DNA of 32,714 nt from Thermoplasmata archaeon (lineage in GTDB: Archaea > Thermoplasmatota > Thermoplasmata > Thermoplasmatales > Thermoplasmataceae), in the NCBI GenBank assembly GCA_021820565.1, contig JAKADL010000004.1, forward strand, positions 1 to 32,714, read 5' to 3'. The notes under the pieces were generated by a model. That model was given only the letters and a program-made list of their open reading frames with translations, had not been told where the DNA came from and searched no databases. Below are positions 25,416-32,714 of the stretch, one piece after another. A program made the position numbers and the translations under genes. Within the stretch, counting starts at the first letter, position 1; each line of letters opens with the position of its first letter.

Positions 25416-26530
25416 AAGTTGCAGTTATAGGATGGGAGCTCCCCCCGGCATTTTCTGGGGGGCTTGGAATACATACATACAATTTGTTTTCCATAGTTGG
25501 TAAGATCATTCCGGTTGACATATACCTACCTGATATGGGATATTCCTTTCCACCATACCCGTTCAATGTGAGAACCGTAAAAATTAAATCTGGAATAGCC
25601 GGAAATGTATATTCCCATGTAACAAACTTTATTGATGCGGTCAATGATTATAATGAAAAGGTTGTTGAAAATTTCAGGCCGGAAGGCGTTTCACTGGTAC
25701 ACTGCCATGACTGGATAACATTCAGGGCAGGAATTGAAATCAAAAAACGATATAAGATTCCGCTGGTGGTAACATTCCACAGCACAGAGTATGACAGGTC
25801 TGCATATTTCAATCCGCAGGAACCAATCATGAAGGTTGAGGCGGAAGGGGCCAGTGAAGCCGATGCCGTGATTACTGTATCAAATCTCACAAAGGACGTT
25901 GTATCGAAGAATTACCATATAAATCCTGATAAGATAACCACTGTATACAACGGAGTAAAGGCATTCCCCTATACATCTGGAATCCCATTCAGCAAAGAGA
26001 GGCAGGTTCTGTACTTCGGCCGGATAACGAGCCAGAAGGGCCCGAAATTTTTCATGGAAATGGCCAGAAAGGCCCTTGAATATGAAAACAATATAAGTTT
26101 TGTCATGGCAGGAACCGGTGACCTGCTGGATGAGATGAAAGCATATGCTTATAACTACAATATCCAGGATAAATTTTACTTTCCAGGATTCGTGGATTTC
26201 CAGAAGGCAATTGAATATTATAAAAAGTCCTCCGTATTCGTGATACCTTCGGTTTCGGAGCCATTCGGAATTACTGTTCTGGAATCAATGGTATCGGGAA
26301 CACCGGTTGTGATGAGCAGAACAACGGGAGTTGGTGAAGCATTGAACAATGCATTGAAAGCAGATTTCTGGGACACAGATGTGATGTCATCATACGTGGT
26401 TTCCATACTGAATCATAAAAGCCTGATGGATACTCTATCAATTTATGGAAAATATGAGGGTATGTCATTTACATGGGAAAAATCAGCCATGAAAACACTG
26501 GAGGTGTACAGATCAGTATGGAGGATATAA
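25412..26530 (+). CDS. GT4-family glucosyltransferase, probable glycogen synthase
   Basis: A 372-residue GT-B-fold enzyme. The N-terminal donor loop is GWELPPAFSGGLGIHTYNL (7-25); HCHDWITF (about 94-101) and FHSTEYDR follow. The C-terminal half has YFGRITSQKGPKFF and the E-x7-E nucleotide-sugar motif in SEPFGITVLES. This matches the compact archaeal glycogen synthases such as MJ1606. The start is TTG 25412, overlapping the upstream stop (TTGA), with GGAGATG 7 bases before it. The neighbouring debranching enzyme and GH57 amylase support an alpha-glucan role. A trehalose or other sugar transfer function cannot be excluded. Confidence 0.85.
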   Translation: MKVAVIGWELPPAFSGGLGIHTYNLFSIVGKIIPVDIYLPDMGYSFPPYPFNVRTVKIKSGIAGNVYSHVTNFIDAVNDYNEKVVENFRPEGVSLVHCHDWITFRAGIEIKKRYKIPLVVTFHSTEYDRSAYFNPQEPIMKVEAEGASEADAVITVSNLTKDVVSKNYHINPDKITTVYNGVKAFPYTSGIPFSKERQVLYFGRITSQKGPKFFMEMARKALEYENNISFVMAGTGDLLDEMKAYAYNYNIQDKFYFPGFVDFQKAIEYYKKSSVFVIPSVSEPFGITVLESMVSGTPVVMSRTTGVGEALNNALKADFWDTDVMSSYVVSILNHKSLMDTLSIYGKYEGMSFTWEKSAMKTLEVYRSVWRI

Positions 26531-27636
26531 TTTTTTATTTTGAATTGCACCAGCCATTCAGGATCCGTCCCCTGAGAATGCAGGATAAAATAAGCCCGGA
26601 GGATATTTTCTGGGAGGAAAAGAATATGGAAATATTCAGGAGGATATCTGAAGACGCATACATACCGGCCACAAAAACATTCATGGAAAGTGGTATACAT
26701 TCAACCTTTTCCCTATCAGGCACATTCATAGAGCAGGCATTGAAATATAACCCGAAAACCATTGATGTTATTGATGACTATGTCAGGTCAGGGTTATGCG
26801 AACTGATGGGTGAAACCTATTTTCACTCACTTGCATCTGTATGGAACGAGGATGAATTCATAGAGCAGGTAAATGATCAGAGAAAGCTTATCAGGGATAC
26901 CTTTAACTATGTTCCTGAATCATTCAGGAATACAGAGCTCATATATAACAACAGAATAGCCGAGATTGCGAGGGATCTGGGATTCAAAAATATCATTGCA
27001 GAGGGGACGGATAATATTATCAAAAATTATAATCCGGATTATAGATATCTCGCTCCATCAGGTATAAACTTATATTTGAGAAACTATGCAATGAGTGATA
27101 ATATATCTTTCAGGTTTTCCAATGATCAGTGGTCTGGATACCCATTAACAGCTGAGAAGTTTATAAAATGGGCAAAGGAAAGCCCCGGGGATATAATGAA
27201 CCTGTTCATGGATTATGAGACCTTCGGCGAGCATCAGAAAAAGGAAAGTGGAATATTTGAGTTCATCAAATATCTTCCAGGTTACATAGAAGAATACGGA
27301 TTGAAAACCATGAATATCAGAGAAATATCTGCGCATCACAGGTCCATGGGAACAGTGAGCATAGATAAAACCACTTCATGGGCAGATGCCGGTAGGGATT
27401 TATCTGCATGGCTTGGAAATTCTATGCAACAGGAAGCTTTCGATAGGCTGAAATCCTGCAATAATTTTGATAAAAGGAAAATATGGAGGTATATGCAGAC
27501 ATCCGACTTGATATATTATATGTCCATGGGAAACCCCGAAGATTTCAGTGTTCATCAGTACTTCAATCCGTACAGATCACCCTATCTGGCTTTTATTTAT
27601 TATATGTTTGCGCTGGATATTTTATGCAATAAATAG
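26518..27636 (+). CDS. GH57-family alpha-amylase / glucanotransferase
   Basis: A 372-residue GH57 enzyme with its conserved regions in order. Region 1 is FYFELHQPF (about 6-14); region 2 is GLCELMGETYFHSL; region 3 carries the nucleophile Glu in FRNTELIYNN; region 4 carries the acid/base Asp in FMDYETFGEHQ; region 5 includes SWADAGRDLSAWLGN. The open frame reaches back to 26473, but ATG 26518 (MEDIIFYFELHQP) is the family-typical start and GGAGGTG (26500-26506) lies 11 bases upstream. It overlaps the glucosyltransferase gene by 13 bases. Homologues such as MJ1611 sit in the same kind of cluster. No signal peptide is present, so it acts on intracellular glucan. Hydrolysis versus transglycosylation cannot be read from sequence. 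Confidence 0.9.
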   Translation: MEDIIFYFELHQPFRIRPLRMQDKISPEDIFWEEKNMEIFRRISEDAYIPATKTFMESGIHSTFSLSGTFIEQALKYNPKTIDVIDDYVRSGLCELMGETYFHSLASVWNEDEFIEQVNDQRKLIRDTFNYVPESFRNTELIYNNRIAEIARDLGFKNIIAEGTDNIIKNYNPDYRYLAPSGINLYLRNYAMSDNISFRFSNDQWSGYPLTAEKFIKWAKESPGDIMNLFMDYETFGEHQKKESGIFEFIKYLPGYIEEYGLKTMNIREISAHHRSMGTVSIDKTTSWADAGRDLSAWLGNSMQQEAFDRLKSCNNFDKRKIWRYMQTSDLIYYMSMGNPEDFSVHQYFNPYRSPYLAFIYYMFALDILCNK

Positions 27637-27712
27637 AATATCATTTGAGCTATTCCTGCCGTAAATACCGGAAGAAAATAGATATTTAATATTTAAAGCG
27701 CATAAGCTTGCA

Positions 27713-28921
27713 ATGGGTGAGAATATGAAAAAAACTGTGGGCAATCACCTGCCTGTAGTGTTTCAGAGCATGTTTATAATAGCCCTCGGCAATTTCATAG
27801 ATTCCGCATATGCACCCCTAGCACCTTTCATCAAAAACTATTATCTCCTGACGGCAACACAGGTGGGACTTATCACAAGCATCCTGTTTATTGGGTCTTC
27901 CAGTGTTTCATTATTTACTGGATTTCTCGTTGATAAAATCGGCTATCGTAATGCAATGAAACTATCCTTCGGTATAATGGCCCTGGGTTCAACCATCCTT
28001 TTCAGTTCAAAGGGTTATGCCATATTATTGACAGGTTTTTATTTCATCGGATTCGGCTACGGCATACTGACCCCGGCAACCAACAGCCAGGTGATGAAGG
28101 AATACTATCCGGAACATCTTACCAGAATGGGAATCAAGCAGGCAGGTGTCCCAATGGGCGCTGCACTTGCTGCAATTGCCTTGCCACTTATAGTCATTAA
28201 AATAGGCATTCCGGATATATTTGTCGTTGTTATTGCCATGGCAGCCATCATGCTTGTAATTCTCCCTTTCAGGAAATCATTGAACAGGGATAAGTTCCGT
28301 ATTGCTAAATATCTCGGCGAAATGTTTGAAACTGCCAAGGACAGGTATCTGCTGCTCATAGGATTTTCTGCGCTGTTCATGTCATGGTCGCAGCAATCAG
28401 TCATGACCTATTATGTGCTGTATTTCAGAAACATCAAATTTGGAACCCTCATTGCTGAATCTTTCCTGTACTCGGTGCTTATCAGTGCTATATTCGGCAG
28501 AATCTTGTGGACAAGGCTGGGAAACCGGATGTTCAATCAGAATCACATAAAAACATTCTCGCTTATCATGATCTGCGCTGCTGCAGTGATAATTCTGCTT
28601 CCGCACTTCTCAACAGATATTTTCACGGCATATATATTTTCTATTTTCGTTGGCATAACCGCTATCTCATGGAATGGTGTATTTGTTTCCATGACATCTG
28701 AAATAGCACCACCGGGTAAAGTGGGAATGTACAGCGGCATAGGAATACTGCTCATAAGCTCAGGAACCATACTGGGAACACCTATTTCAGGTATGATAAT
28801 AGACCATTTCCATTCTTATGACCTGATGTGGATGGTCATGGGGATTACTCTACTGGTTGTGGGTATACTGCTGTTTTTCATATCAAATAGAATGAAAATA
28901 ACTGCAAGAAGATTAAATTAA
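27713..28921 (+). CDS. Major facilitator superfamily transporter
   Basis: A 402-residue membrane protein with 12 predicted helices in two six-helix halves. The first half begins QSMFIIALGNFIDSAYAPLA, and the loop after helix 2 is GFLVDKIGYRNAMK, the classic MFS motif A (G-x3-D-x2-G-x-R). The second half has SWNGVFVSMTSEIAPPGKVG. The substrate is unknown; lying behind the alpha-glucan genes, a sugar or organic acid is possible but only by neighbourhood. Two starts are possible: ATG 27713 with TATA-like ATATTTAAT about 26 bases upstream (leaderless), or ATG 27725 with GGTGAG 4 bases before it. The longer form is given. Confidence 0.9.
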   Translation: MGENMKKTVGNHLPVVFQSMFIIALGNFIDSAYAPLAPFIKNYYLLTATQVGLITSILFIGSSSVSLFTGFLVDKIGYRNAMKLSFGIMALGSTILFSSKGYAILLTGFYFIGFGYGILTPATNSQVMKEYYPEHLTRMGIKQAGVPMGAALAAIALPLIVIKIGIPDIFVVVIAMAAIMLVILPFRKSLNRDKFRIAKYLGEMFETAKDRYLLLIGFSALFMSWSQQSVMTYYVLYFRNIKFGTLIAESFLYSVLISAIFGRILWTRLGNRMFNQNHIKTFSLIMICAAAVIILLPHFSTDIFTAYIFSIFVGITAISWNGVFVSMTSEIAPPGKVGMYSGIGILLISSGTILGTPISGMIIDHFHSYDLMWMVMGITLLVVGILLFFISNRMKITARRLN

Positions 28922-29038
28922 CTCATACAGACTCAAATGCAGAAAGATTGATGACGATTTCAGGAGCACCGGCATGTTATTCCTTGTTCTAATGCCCAAA
29001 ATTGAATATGGAATATGATTCAAAGTAATTTTATGAAT

Positions 29039-30616
29039 TCAATATAATGTGGACTGGTTGTTGTGAGTTTCCATGTCCAGTGATGATATATCTATGCCGA
29101 AATTTTGTATAAATGATTTAGAATAGGACCTATATCCGCCTCTGTATATTCTGCTTGTGTGTTCAATATAGAATTTCATATCATCAGAATTTAATTGCCT
29201 GGCTAAACTTTCCAGGTTACCATTGAATTTTATGCAATAACCTGCATAAAACGTATAATCCGGTTTATTCCATACTATGAATCTTGGTCCATTTCCCATA
29301 GGTGATACCAGTATTTTTTTACCAAAGGACGAATTTAAACTCTGGGTCCTGCCAAATGCATACCAGGGAATTATATTTTTACCTTTATCCCTGAGATCGA
29401 GTCTCTCCCTTATGGCCAAAAAATAGCTGTAAGTTAACGGATATCTCTTCCTAATTTCATCTTCACCAATCGGTATATTTTTTCCGTTTACTGATTTATA
29501 CGGAAATATAATAAATCTATTTTGAACTTCTTCAGAATGTTTCAGCTTTGAAACTTTTACTATCGGTTTGAGGATTTCTTTTTCTATTGTATATTTTTCA
29601 TTGTTTTTTAATCTTATTATAGCTTTACTATCCTCAAATACAACGTCTTTAAAAATATAAAAATCATCGGCCAAGGTAGTTATACCCACATGAATTTCTG
29701 CAATTTCCCCTAGTTTTTTACCTCTATTTTCTATTTCACTAATTCTATTCAATACCTTTAAATTATCCAGCACCCATTTATTATCATTTAAAATGCTAAA
29801 AGGTATATTGTCTATAAAATTTAATTTATCCTCATAGGTAAAATACGAGAAATAATCATTATCTAAATTCTTTGCAATTACAGTAATGGCACTGTAAGTT
29901 GTAATGCCCTCGAATAACTGTTTCTCATTATAGTTAATAATATTTTTAAGTAATTTATTATTTTTTAGATACTTCCTGAATAATTTAGCAGCGTCACTGT
30001 AAAAATAGGTATTTGGTGTTATAAAACCTAAAACGCCGGTTTCATTCAATAAATTTATGCCCAGTTGAAAAAAAGCAATGTAGATATCAGTAGAACCAGA
30101 TGCACAGAAATAATAATTATTTTGTATGTACACTCTCATTTCTTTATTCAGATTTTGAATTCTTATATACGGGGGATTACCGATAACATAATCAAATTTA
30201 TTAAATAAATCCCTATTTAACTCCATATCTAAAGCGTTCCTACAATACAGAGAGAAATCTAACTTATCTTCAATCTTATGTTTTAAAAGTATGTCATAAA
30301 GATTAATTTTACATTGTTCAAGTGCATTCTCGTCTGTATCTATTCCATATACATTTTTCTTTATAATATTTATTTTATCCTTGTAGGAAAAACCTTTATC
30401 TTCAAGATAACCCAAAAGTCTATCCAGTACCAGAGTTAAGAAATTGCCACTACCACAGGATGGGTCTATTATTGTTTTCTGTTCCAGGTTCTCTGTATAA
30501 CCTATATTATCCAGTATTAAATCAACTATCCAACCTGGTGTATAAACAATACCGTGGGATTTTTCTTTTGTAATATTCAGATACTTCGGTATGCCCCTCA
30601 ATTCTTTATTTTGCAT
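29039..30616 (-). CDS. TaqI-like N6-adenine DNA methyltransferase
   Basis: A 525-residue gamma-class methyltransferase. SAM motif I is DPSCGSGNF (about 51-59), an acidic motif follows in GIDTDENALEQC, and catalytic motif IV is GNPPYIRI (about 146-153). The C-terminal half resembles the TaqI-type target-recognition domain (VGITTLADDFYIF, then SYFLAIRERLDLR). No nuclease motif or restriction gene is seen on either side, so it may be an orphan methylase, the modification part of a decayed system, or a type IIG-like remnant. The frame extends to 30679, but ATG 30616 is preferred, with GGAGGTG about 9 bases upstream. A TATA element (30661-30670) would give a leader of about 22 bases. By eye it is more AT-rich than its neighbours, suggesting acquisition beside the tRNA. 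Confidence 0.88.
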   Translation of the reverse strand: MQNKELRGIPKYLNITKEKSHGIVYTPGWIVDLILDNIGYTENLEQKTIIDPSCGSGNFLTLVLDRLLGYLEDKGFSYKDKINIIKKNVYGIDTDENALEQCKINLYDILLKHKIEDKLDFSLYCRNALDMELNRDLFNKFDYVIGNPPYIRIQNLNKEMRVYIQNNYYFCASGSTDIYIAFFQLGINLLNETGVLGFITPNTYFYSDAAKLFRKYLKNNKLLKNIINYNEKQLFEGITTYSAITVIAKNLDNDYFSYFTYEDKLNFIDNIPFSILNDNKWVLDNLKVLNRISEIENRGKKLGEIAEIHVGITTLADDFYIFKDVVFEDSKAIIRLKNNEKYTIEKEILKPIVKVSKLKHSEEVQNRFIIFPYKSVNGKNIPIGEDEIRKRYPLTYSYFLAIRERLDLRDKGKNIIPWYAFGRTQSLNSSFGKKILVSPMGNGPRFIVWNKPDYTFYAGYCIKFNGNLESLARQLNSDDMKFYIEHTSRIYRGGYRSYSKSFIQNFGIDISSLDMETHNNQSTLY

Positions 30617-30660
30617 AAACGATACACCTCCTTTAGAAATGATTGTTATACCAGAACTTC

Positions 30661-30670
30661 TAAATATAAA
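30661..30670 (-). promoter_or_regulatory. TATA box for the methyltransferase gene, with a short leader
   Basis: TTTATATTTA on the minus strand lies 45-54 bases before ATG 30616. A transcript would start near 30640 and carry a GGAGGTG ribosome site, unlike the leaderless first genes elsewhere in the window. Confidence 0.45.
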
Positions 30671-30721
30671 CACCCACATCCTGGATTCAGAAATTGTAGA
30701 AGTTAGGTATATTTTGAAAAA

Positions 30722-30806
30722 TGCGGAGAGTGGGATTTGAACCCACGAATCCCTACGGAAATGGACCCTGAATCCATCGCCTTTGTCCTAGCTCGGCAAT
30801 CTCCGC
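30722..30806 (-). tRNA. tRNA-Leu (anticodon CAG)
   Basis: Acceptor stem GCGGAGA (from 30806) pairs perfectly with TCTCCGC before discriminator A at 30722. The anticodon arm is ATGGA, loop TTCAGGG, TCCAT, which gives anticodon CAG after U33 and decodes CUG. The T arm is GTGGG-TTCAAAT-CCCAC. The extra-long variable arm (TTCCGTAGGGATTC region) makes it class II, right for leucine. Length is 85 bases, without intron or encoded CCA. The 5' end overlaps the last 19 bases of the alkyltransferase-endonuclease V frame. Its promoter would have to lie inside that gene; a TATA-like GATATATTGA on the minus strand at 30841-30850 is the best candidate. Otherwise it is processed from the longer transcript. 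Confidence 0.95.
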
Positions 30807-31705
30807 TTTCTGAAGTTCACAGTTTCGTCATGAACCTTTTTCAATATATCTGGATATTTATCTTTTCCTAATAACTTTATCTTTCTTATACTTGACTCCA
30901 TTCCTATCATATTGCCCGGGCTTACGATACAGTGTTTATTAATCATATATCCTAATTTCTCGTTATTATAAATTATATAGCCATTCTCATCTGGTTTTCC
31001 CAACAGCAGGGATTTGGCAACTCCGATTGTAGGTTTTCCCATTATGATCCCGGCAAAAGTCGCCAGTCCGCATTTTCTTGGATGAAGCAGTCCGTTGGCA
31101 TCTATGATCAGGGTACTATCAAATCCATCTGATAGTTCTTCGATGAACGGTGTTTCTCTGTATCCTAAATATCCCGGTATATATGGAAAATCCACTCTTT
31201 GATAAAATGTTTTCACGGTATAATTCCCGCTATCATAAATTGCTATTGCGCCGTAACCATCTCTTCCTTCATAGGAAACATCAATAGCCGCATAATTATC
31301 AGCCACCGGTACATCTTCGAATGATGCCAGTGCTGCAATGTCTTTCTGCTCTTTCTGGAGCCTGGTAAGTGGGTAATCTGTCCTGAACTCTGAAAACAAG
31401 CGCCCCTCAAAATTCTCGATCATTCCGTTGGATATTATGATTCCATCTCTCCTCAGCCTCTTCTCCTTCTCATCAACTCCCAGTGCATATTTTCCAACAC
31501 GTCTATCGGTGTGAACTACCTTGTAGCAGGGAATTGTGTCGGGATCCGAATTAATTGACAGCATGTAACCAACTGCCCGTGCTGCCCTGATGTCTCCCAG
31601 TGCCCTGGCTAATTCGCCATATGTCGTAATATATCCATCCGGAACCTGCTTTACCAGGTCATAAAAATATTTATAGAGATTTATATGTGTATATTTGAAA
31701 TGCAT
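30788..31705 (-). CDS. Bifunctional O6-alkylguanine-DNA alkyltransferase / endonuclease V
   Basis: Two repair activities in one 305-residue chain. Residues ~5-100 are the DNA-binding/active-site domain of alkyltransferases: VPDGYITTYGELARALG, the Arg-finger helix RAARAVGYML and the acceptor Cys60 in IPCYKVVHTD. The usual family sequence is PCHRV, so His-Arg is replaced by Tyr-Lys, and the N-terminal AGT domain is missing. From ~130 on is endonuclease V, cutting near deoxyinosine: AAIDVSY (Asp142), YRETPF (Glu184), IIDANG (Asp202), LLHPRKCGLA and GVAKSLL. This fusion was described from Ferroplasma acidarmanus. The frame extends to 31756, but AAATTTATA (31725-31733) is about 25 bases before ATG 31705, so the shorter leaderless start is chosen. 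The stop codon lies inside the tRNA-Leu gene. Confidence 0.93.
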   Translation of the reverse strand: MHFKYTHINLYKYFYDLVKQVPDGYITTYGELARALGDIRAARAVGYMLSINSDPDTIPCYKVVHTDRRVGKYALGVDEKEKRLRRDGIIISNGMIENFEGRLFSEFRTDYPLTRLQKEQKDIAALASFEDVPVADNYAAIDVSYEGRDGYGAIAIYDSGNYTVKTFYQRVDFPYIPGYLGYRETPFIEELSDGFDSTLIIDANGLLHPRKCGLATFAGIIMGKPTIGVAKSLLLGKPDENGYIIYNNEKLGYMINKHCIVSPGNMIGMESSIRKIKLLGKDKYPDILKKVHDETVNFRKRRLPS

Positions 31706-31724
31706 AAACTTCCATGCACCACAT

Positions 31725-31788
31725 CTATAAATTTCTATTGAAATATAATAATTCACTAAAAGAATTATTTACTCATAAACTTTATATT
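31725..31788. promoter_or_regulatory. Divergent TATA boxes for the repair gene and the MMPL transporter
   Basis: Minus-strand AAATTTATAG at 31725-31733 lies about 25 bases before ATG 31705. Plus-strand TTTATATT at 31781-31788 lies 26 bases before ATG 31811. Both genes are expected to be leaderless. Confidence 0.6.
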
Positions 31789-31810
31789 TCAAGTTTTTAT
31801 TACCCTATGA

Positions 31811-32714
31811 ATGTTTGAATCTTTCTTCTACAGGGTCGGAAAATACGTCAAGAAGAATAAGAAAAAGGTACTGGTATTCTGGATTATCGCCTTTTTGCTT
31901 ATGGCATATCCGGCAACCCTGATATTTACAGATACTTCCTATAACCTTACAAATTCCCTTGTAACAAAAAATTCGCAATCTACAAAGGCAAACGATATAC
32001 TTACATCACAGTTTAATGGTTCCTCCGATCCTTCCATAATTATTGTCTCCAACAATACCCCTATCGATAATTTGACTGTAAGCAGGGAGATGCTGGAATT
32101 TCAGCATTCAATTGCTTCATACTTGAAAAGCCAAAATGTGGGTTATAATGGCACAACCAGCATTTTCTCAGTTGAAAATCAAACTTTAACTGGTTATTCG
32201 AATAGCACTTATCAACTGGAAAATGCAACTAGAGGTCTAATACAGTATACTGCATATAATTTAAGTATAAGCCATAATGTAACTCTTGCTGTAGAAAATA
32301 TAACAAAGCTCTCACCACATAATGTAACATTTGATAAATTACTGGCTGAACTTTTCCCTGCATCTTTGTCTAACACTACCGCATTTGAAGACAATATATT
32401 CTTTTTTGTAGCCAATGTTAATGAAACCATAGTTCCAGTATCTGACTCAACAGCTTACAATAATTCAGTTGAAAAATGCACTGTAAGCCTTGTTAATTCG
32501 AGCCAGATATATTTAATCAACAACGCAAAACCCCTGGCAAATCCGCTCATCAAAATTAATGCCCCATATTTCTCAAACTACCTTTATTCACTTTACAACA
32601 ACTCCGGTTCAAATTATGCCGCTTTTGTACACTCTATATTGAATAACACAACGTATAATCATTATCCGGTGCTTCCATCCTCATATGCATCCTCCTCTCT
32701 TATAAGCCCGGGAA
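31811..32714 (+). CDS. MMPL/RND-superfamily membrane protein, N-terminal part (cut by window edge)
   Basis: Reading from ATG 31811 the frame is open to the window end (301 codons). A basic N-terminus (FYRVGKYVKKNKKKVLVFW) leads into one membrane helix (about 21-41). A large extracytoplasmic region follows, beginning with YNLTNSLVTKNSQSTKANDI. This is the layout of MMPL-type RND proteins, where the first helix is followed by a loop with the T-x2-S-x2-A-x-D-like segment and SDPSIIIVSN. About 17 Asn-X-Ser/Thr sequons lie in this loop, consistent with exposure at the cell surface. The substrate is unknown, lipids or hydrophobic compounds being usual for the family. Helices 2-12 are outside the window. 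Confidence 0.75.
   Translation, partial: MFESFFYRVGKYVKKNKKKVLVFWIIAFLLMAYPATLIFTDTSYNLTNSLVTKNSQSTKANDILTSQFNGSSDPSIIIVSNNTPIDNLTVSREMLEFQHSIASYLKSQNVGYNGTTSIFSVENQTLTGYSNSTYQLENATRGLIQYTAYNLSISHNVTLAVENITKLSPHNVTFDKLLAELFPASLSNTTAFEDNIFFFVANVNETIVPVSDSTAYNNSVEKCTVSLVNSSQIYLINNAKPLANPLIKINAPYFSNYLYSLYNNSGSNYAAFVHSILNNTTYNHYPVLPSSYASSSLISPG

Noticed and set aside
28922-29038. Possible C/D box guide RNA (TGATGA near 28949)
   Set aside because: The C box lacks the leading purine and no CTGA D box follows at a suitable distance on the same strand. The reverse strand shows no C box either.
28922-30806. Integrated element between tRNA-Leu and a duplicated tRNA 3' end
   Set aside because: No copy of the tRNA 3' sequence was found near the far side of the methyltransferase gene, and no integrase gene is present.
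31706-31756. Extra 17 codons at the N-terminus of the alkyltransferase-endonuclease V
   Set aside because: The segment contains the TATA box that fits ATG 31705, and it adds no conserved residues.
32212-32430. Minus-strand open frame near the right edge
   Set aside because: It lies wholly inside the plus-strand MMPL-like frame, which has a promoter, a membrane helix and family-like sequence.
1-32714. CRISPR arrays, insertion sequences, rRNA genes
   Set aside because: No regularly spaced repeats, transposase genes with inverted ends, or rRNA sequence were seen on reading the window.

Overview
The window looks like chromosomal DNA from an acidophilic archaeon of the order Thermoplasmatales, most probably Ferroplasma or a close relative. 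The reasons are AT-rich DNA, many genes with a TATA box about 24-28 bases before the start codon (leaderless mRNAs), archaeal markers (membrane-anchored LonB, diphthine synthase, a Cgi121-like KEOPS subunit, archaeal enolase), and a one-chain alkyltransferase-endonuclease V fusion of the kind described from Ferroplasma acidarmanus. The species is an inference; no 16S rRNA gene is present.

Layout. 1-2818 (minus): the upstream end of a corrinoid operon, cobA-hemD fusion, cbiE-cbiT fusion and cbiL (cut by the window edge). 2898-4505 (plus): a sulfide:quinone-reductase-like flavoprotein and its DUF1641 partner. 4497-6931 (minus): a RavA/ViaA-like pair, AAA+ ATPase plus VWA protein. 6983-9522 (minus): serS and an MscS-type channel. 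9585-11557 (minus): enolase and diphthine synthase. 11708-14096 (plus): lonB and a Cgi121-like gene, meeting a PfkB-family kinase (14086-14976, minus) tail to tail. 15145-20868 (plus): a six-gene operon with a heavily sequon-loaded secreted protein, a DUF4129-like soluble protein, a small membrane-anchored protein, a MoxR ATPase, a DUF58/VWA protein and a polytopic membrane protein. About 21000-21105 (plus): a predicted structured small RNA with its own promoter and T-rich end. 21085-21399 (minus): rhodanese. 21544-27636: an alpha-glucan cluster, GH15 glucoamylase diverging from debranching enzyme, GT4 glucosyltransferase and GH57 amylase. 27713-28921 (plus): MFS transporter. 29039-30616 (minus): TaqI-like adenine methyltransferase without a visible nuclease. 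30722-30806 (minus): tRNA-Leu(CAG), whose 5' end overlaps the 3' end of the alkyltransferase-endonuclease V gene (30788-31705). 31811-end (plus): the start of an MMPL/RND-type transporter.

Gene expression is compact. First genes of operons are mostly leaderless, sometimes with GTG or TTG starts. Many internal genes overlap their upstream neighbour and carry GGTGA- or GGAGG-type ribosome binding sites. No stretch over 300 bases lacks a gene. No CRISPR array, insertion sequence or rRNA gene was seen.

The least explained parts are the surface-protein/MoxR/DUF58 operon and the candidate small RNA just after it. Housekeeping calls are secure; the operon's function is open.
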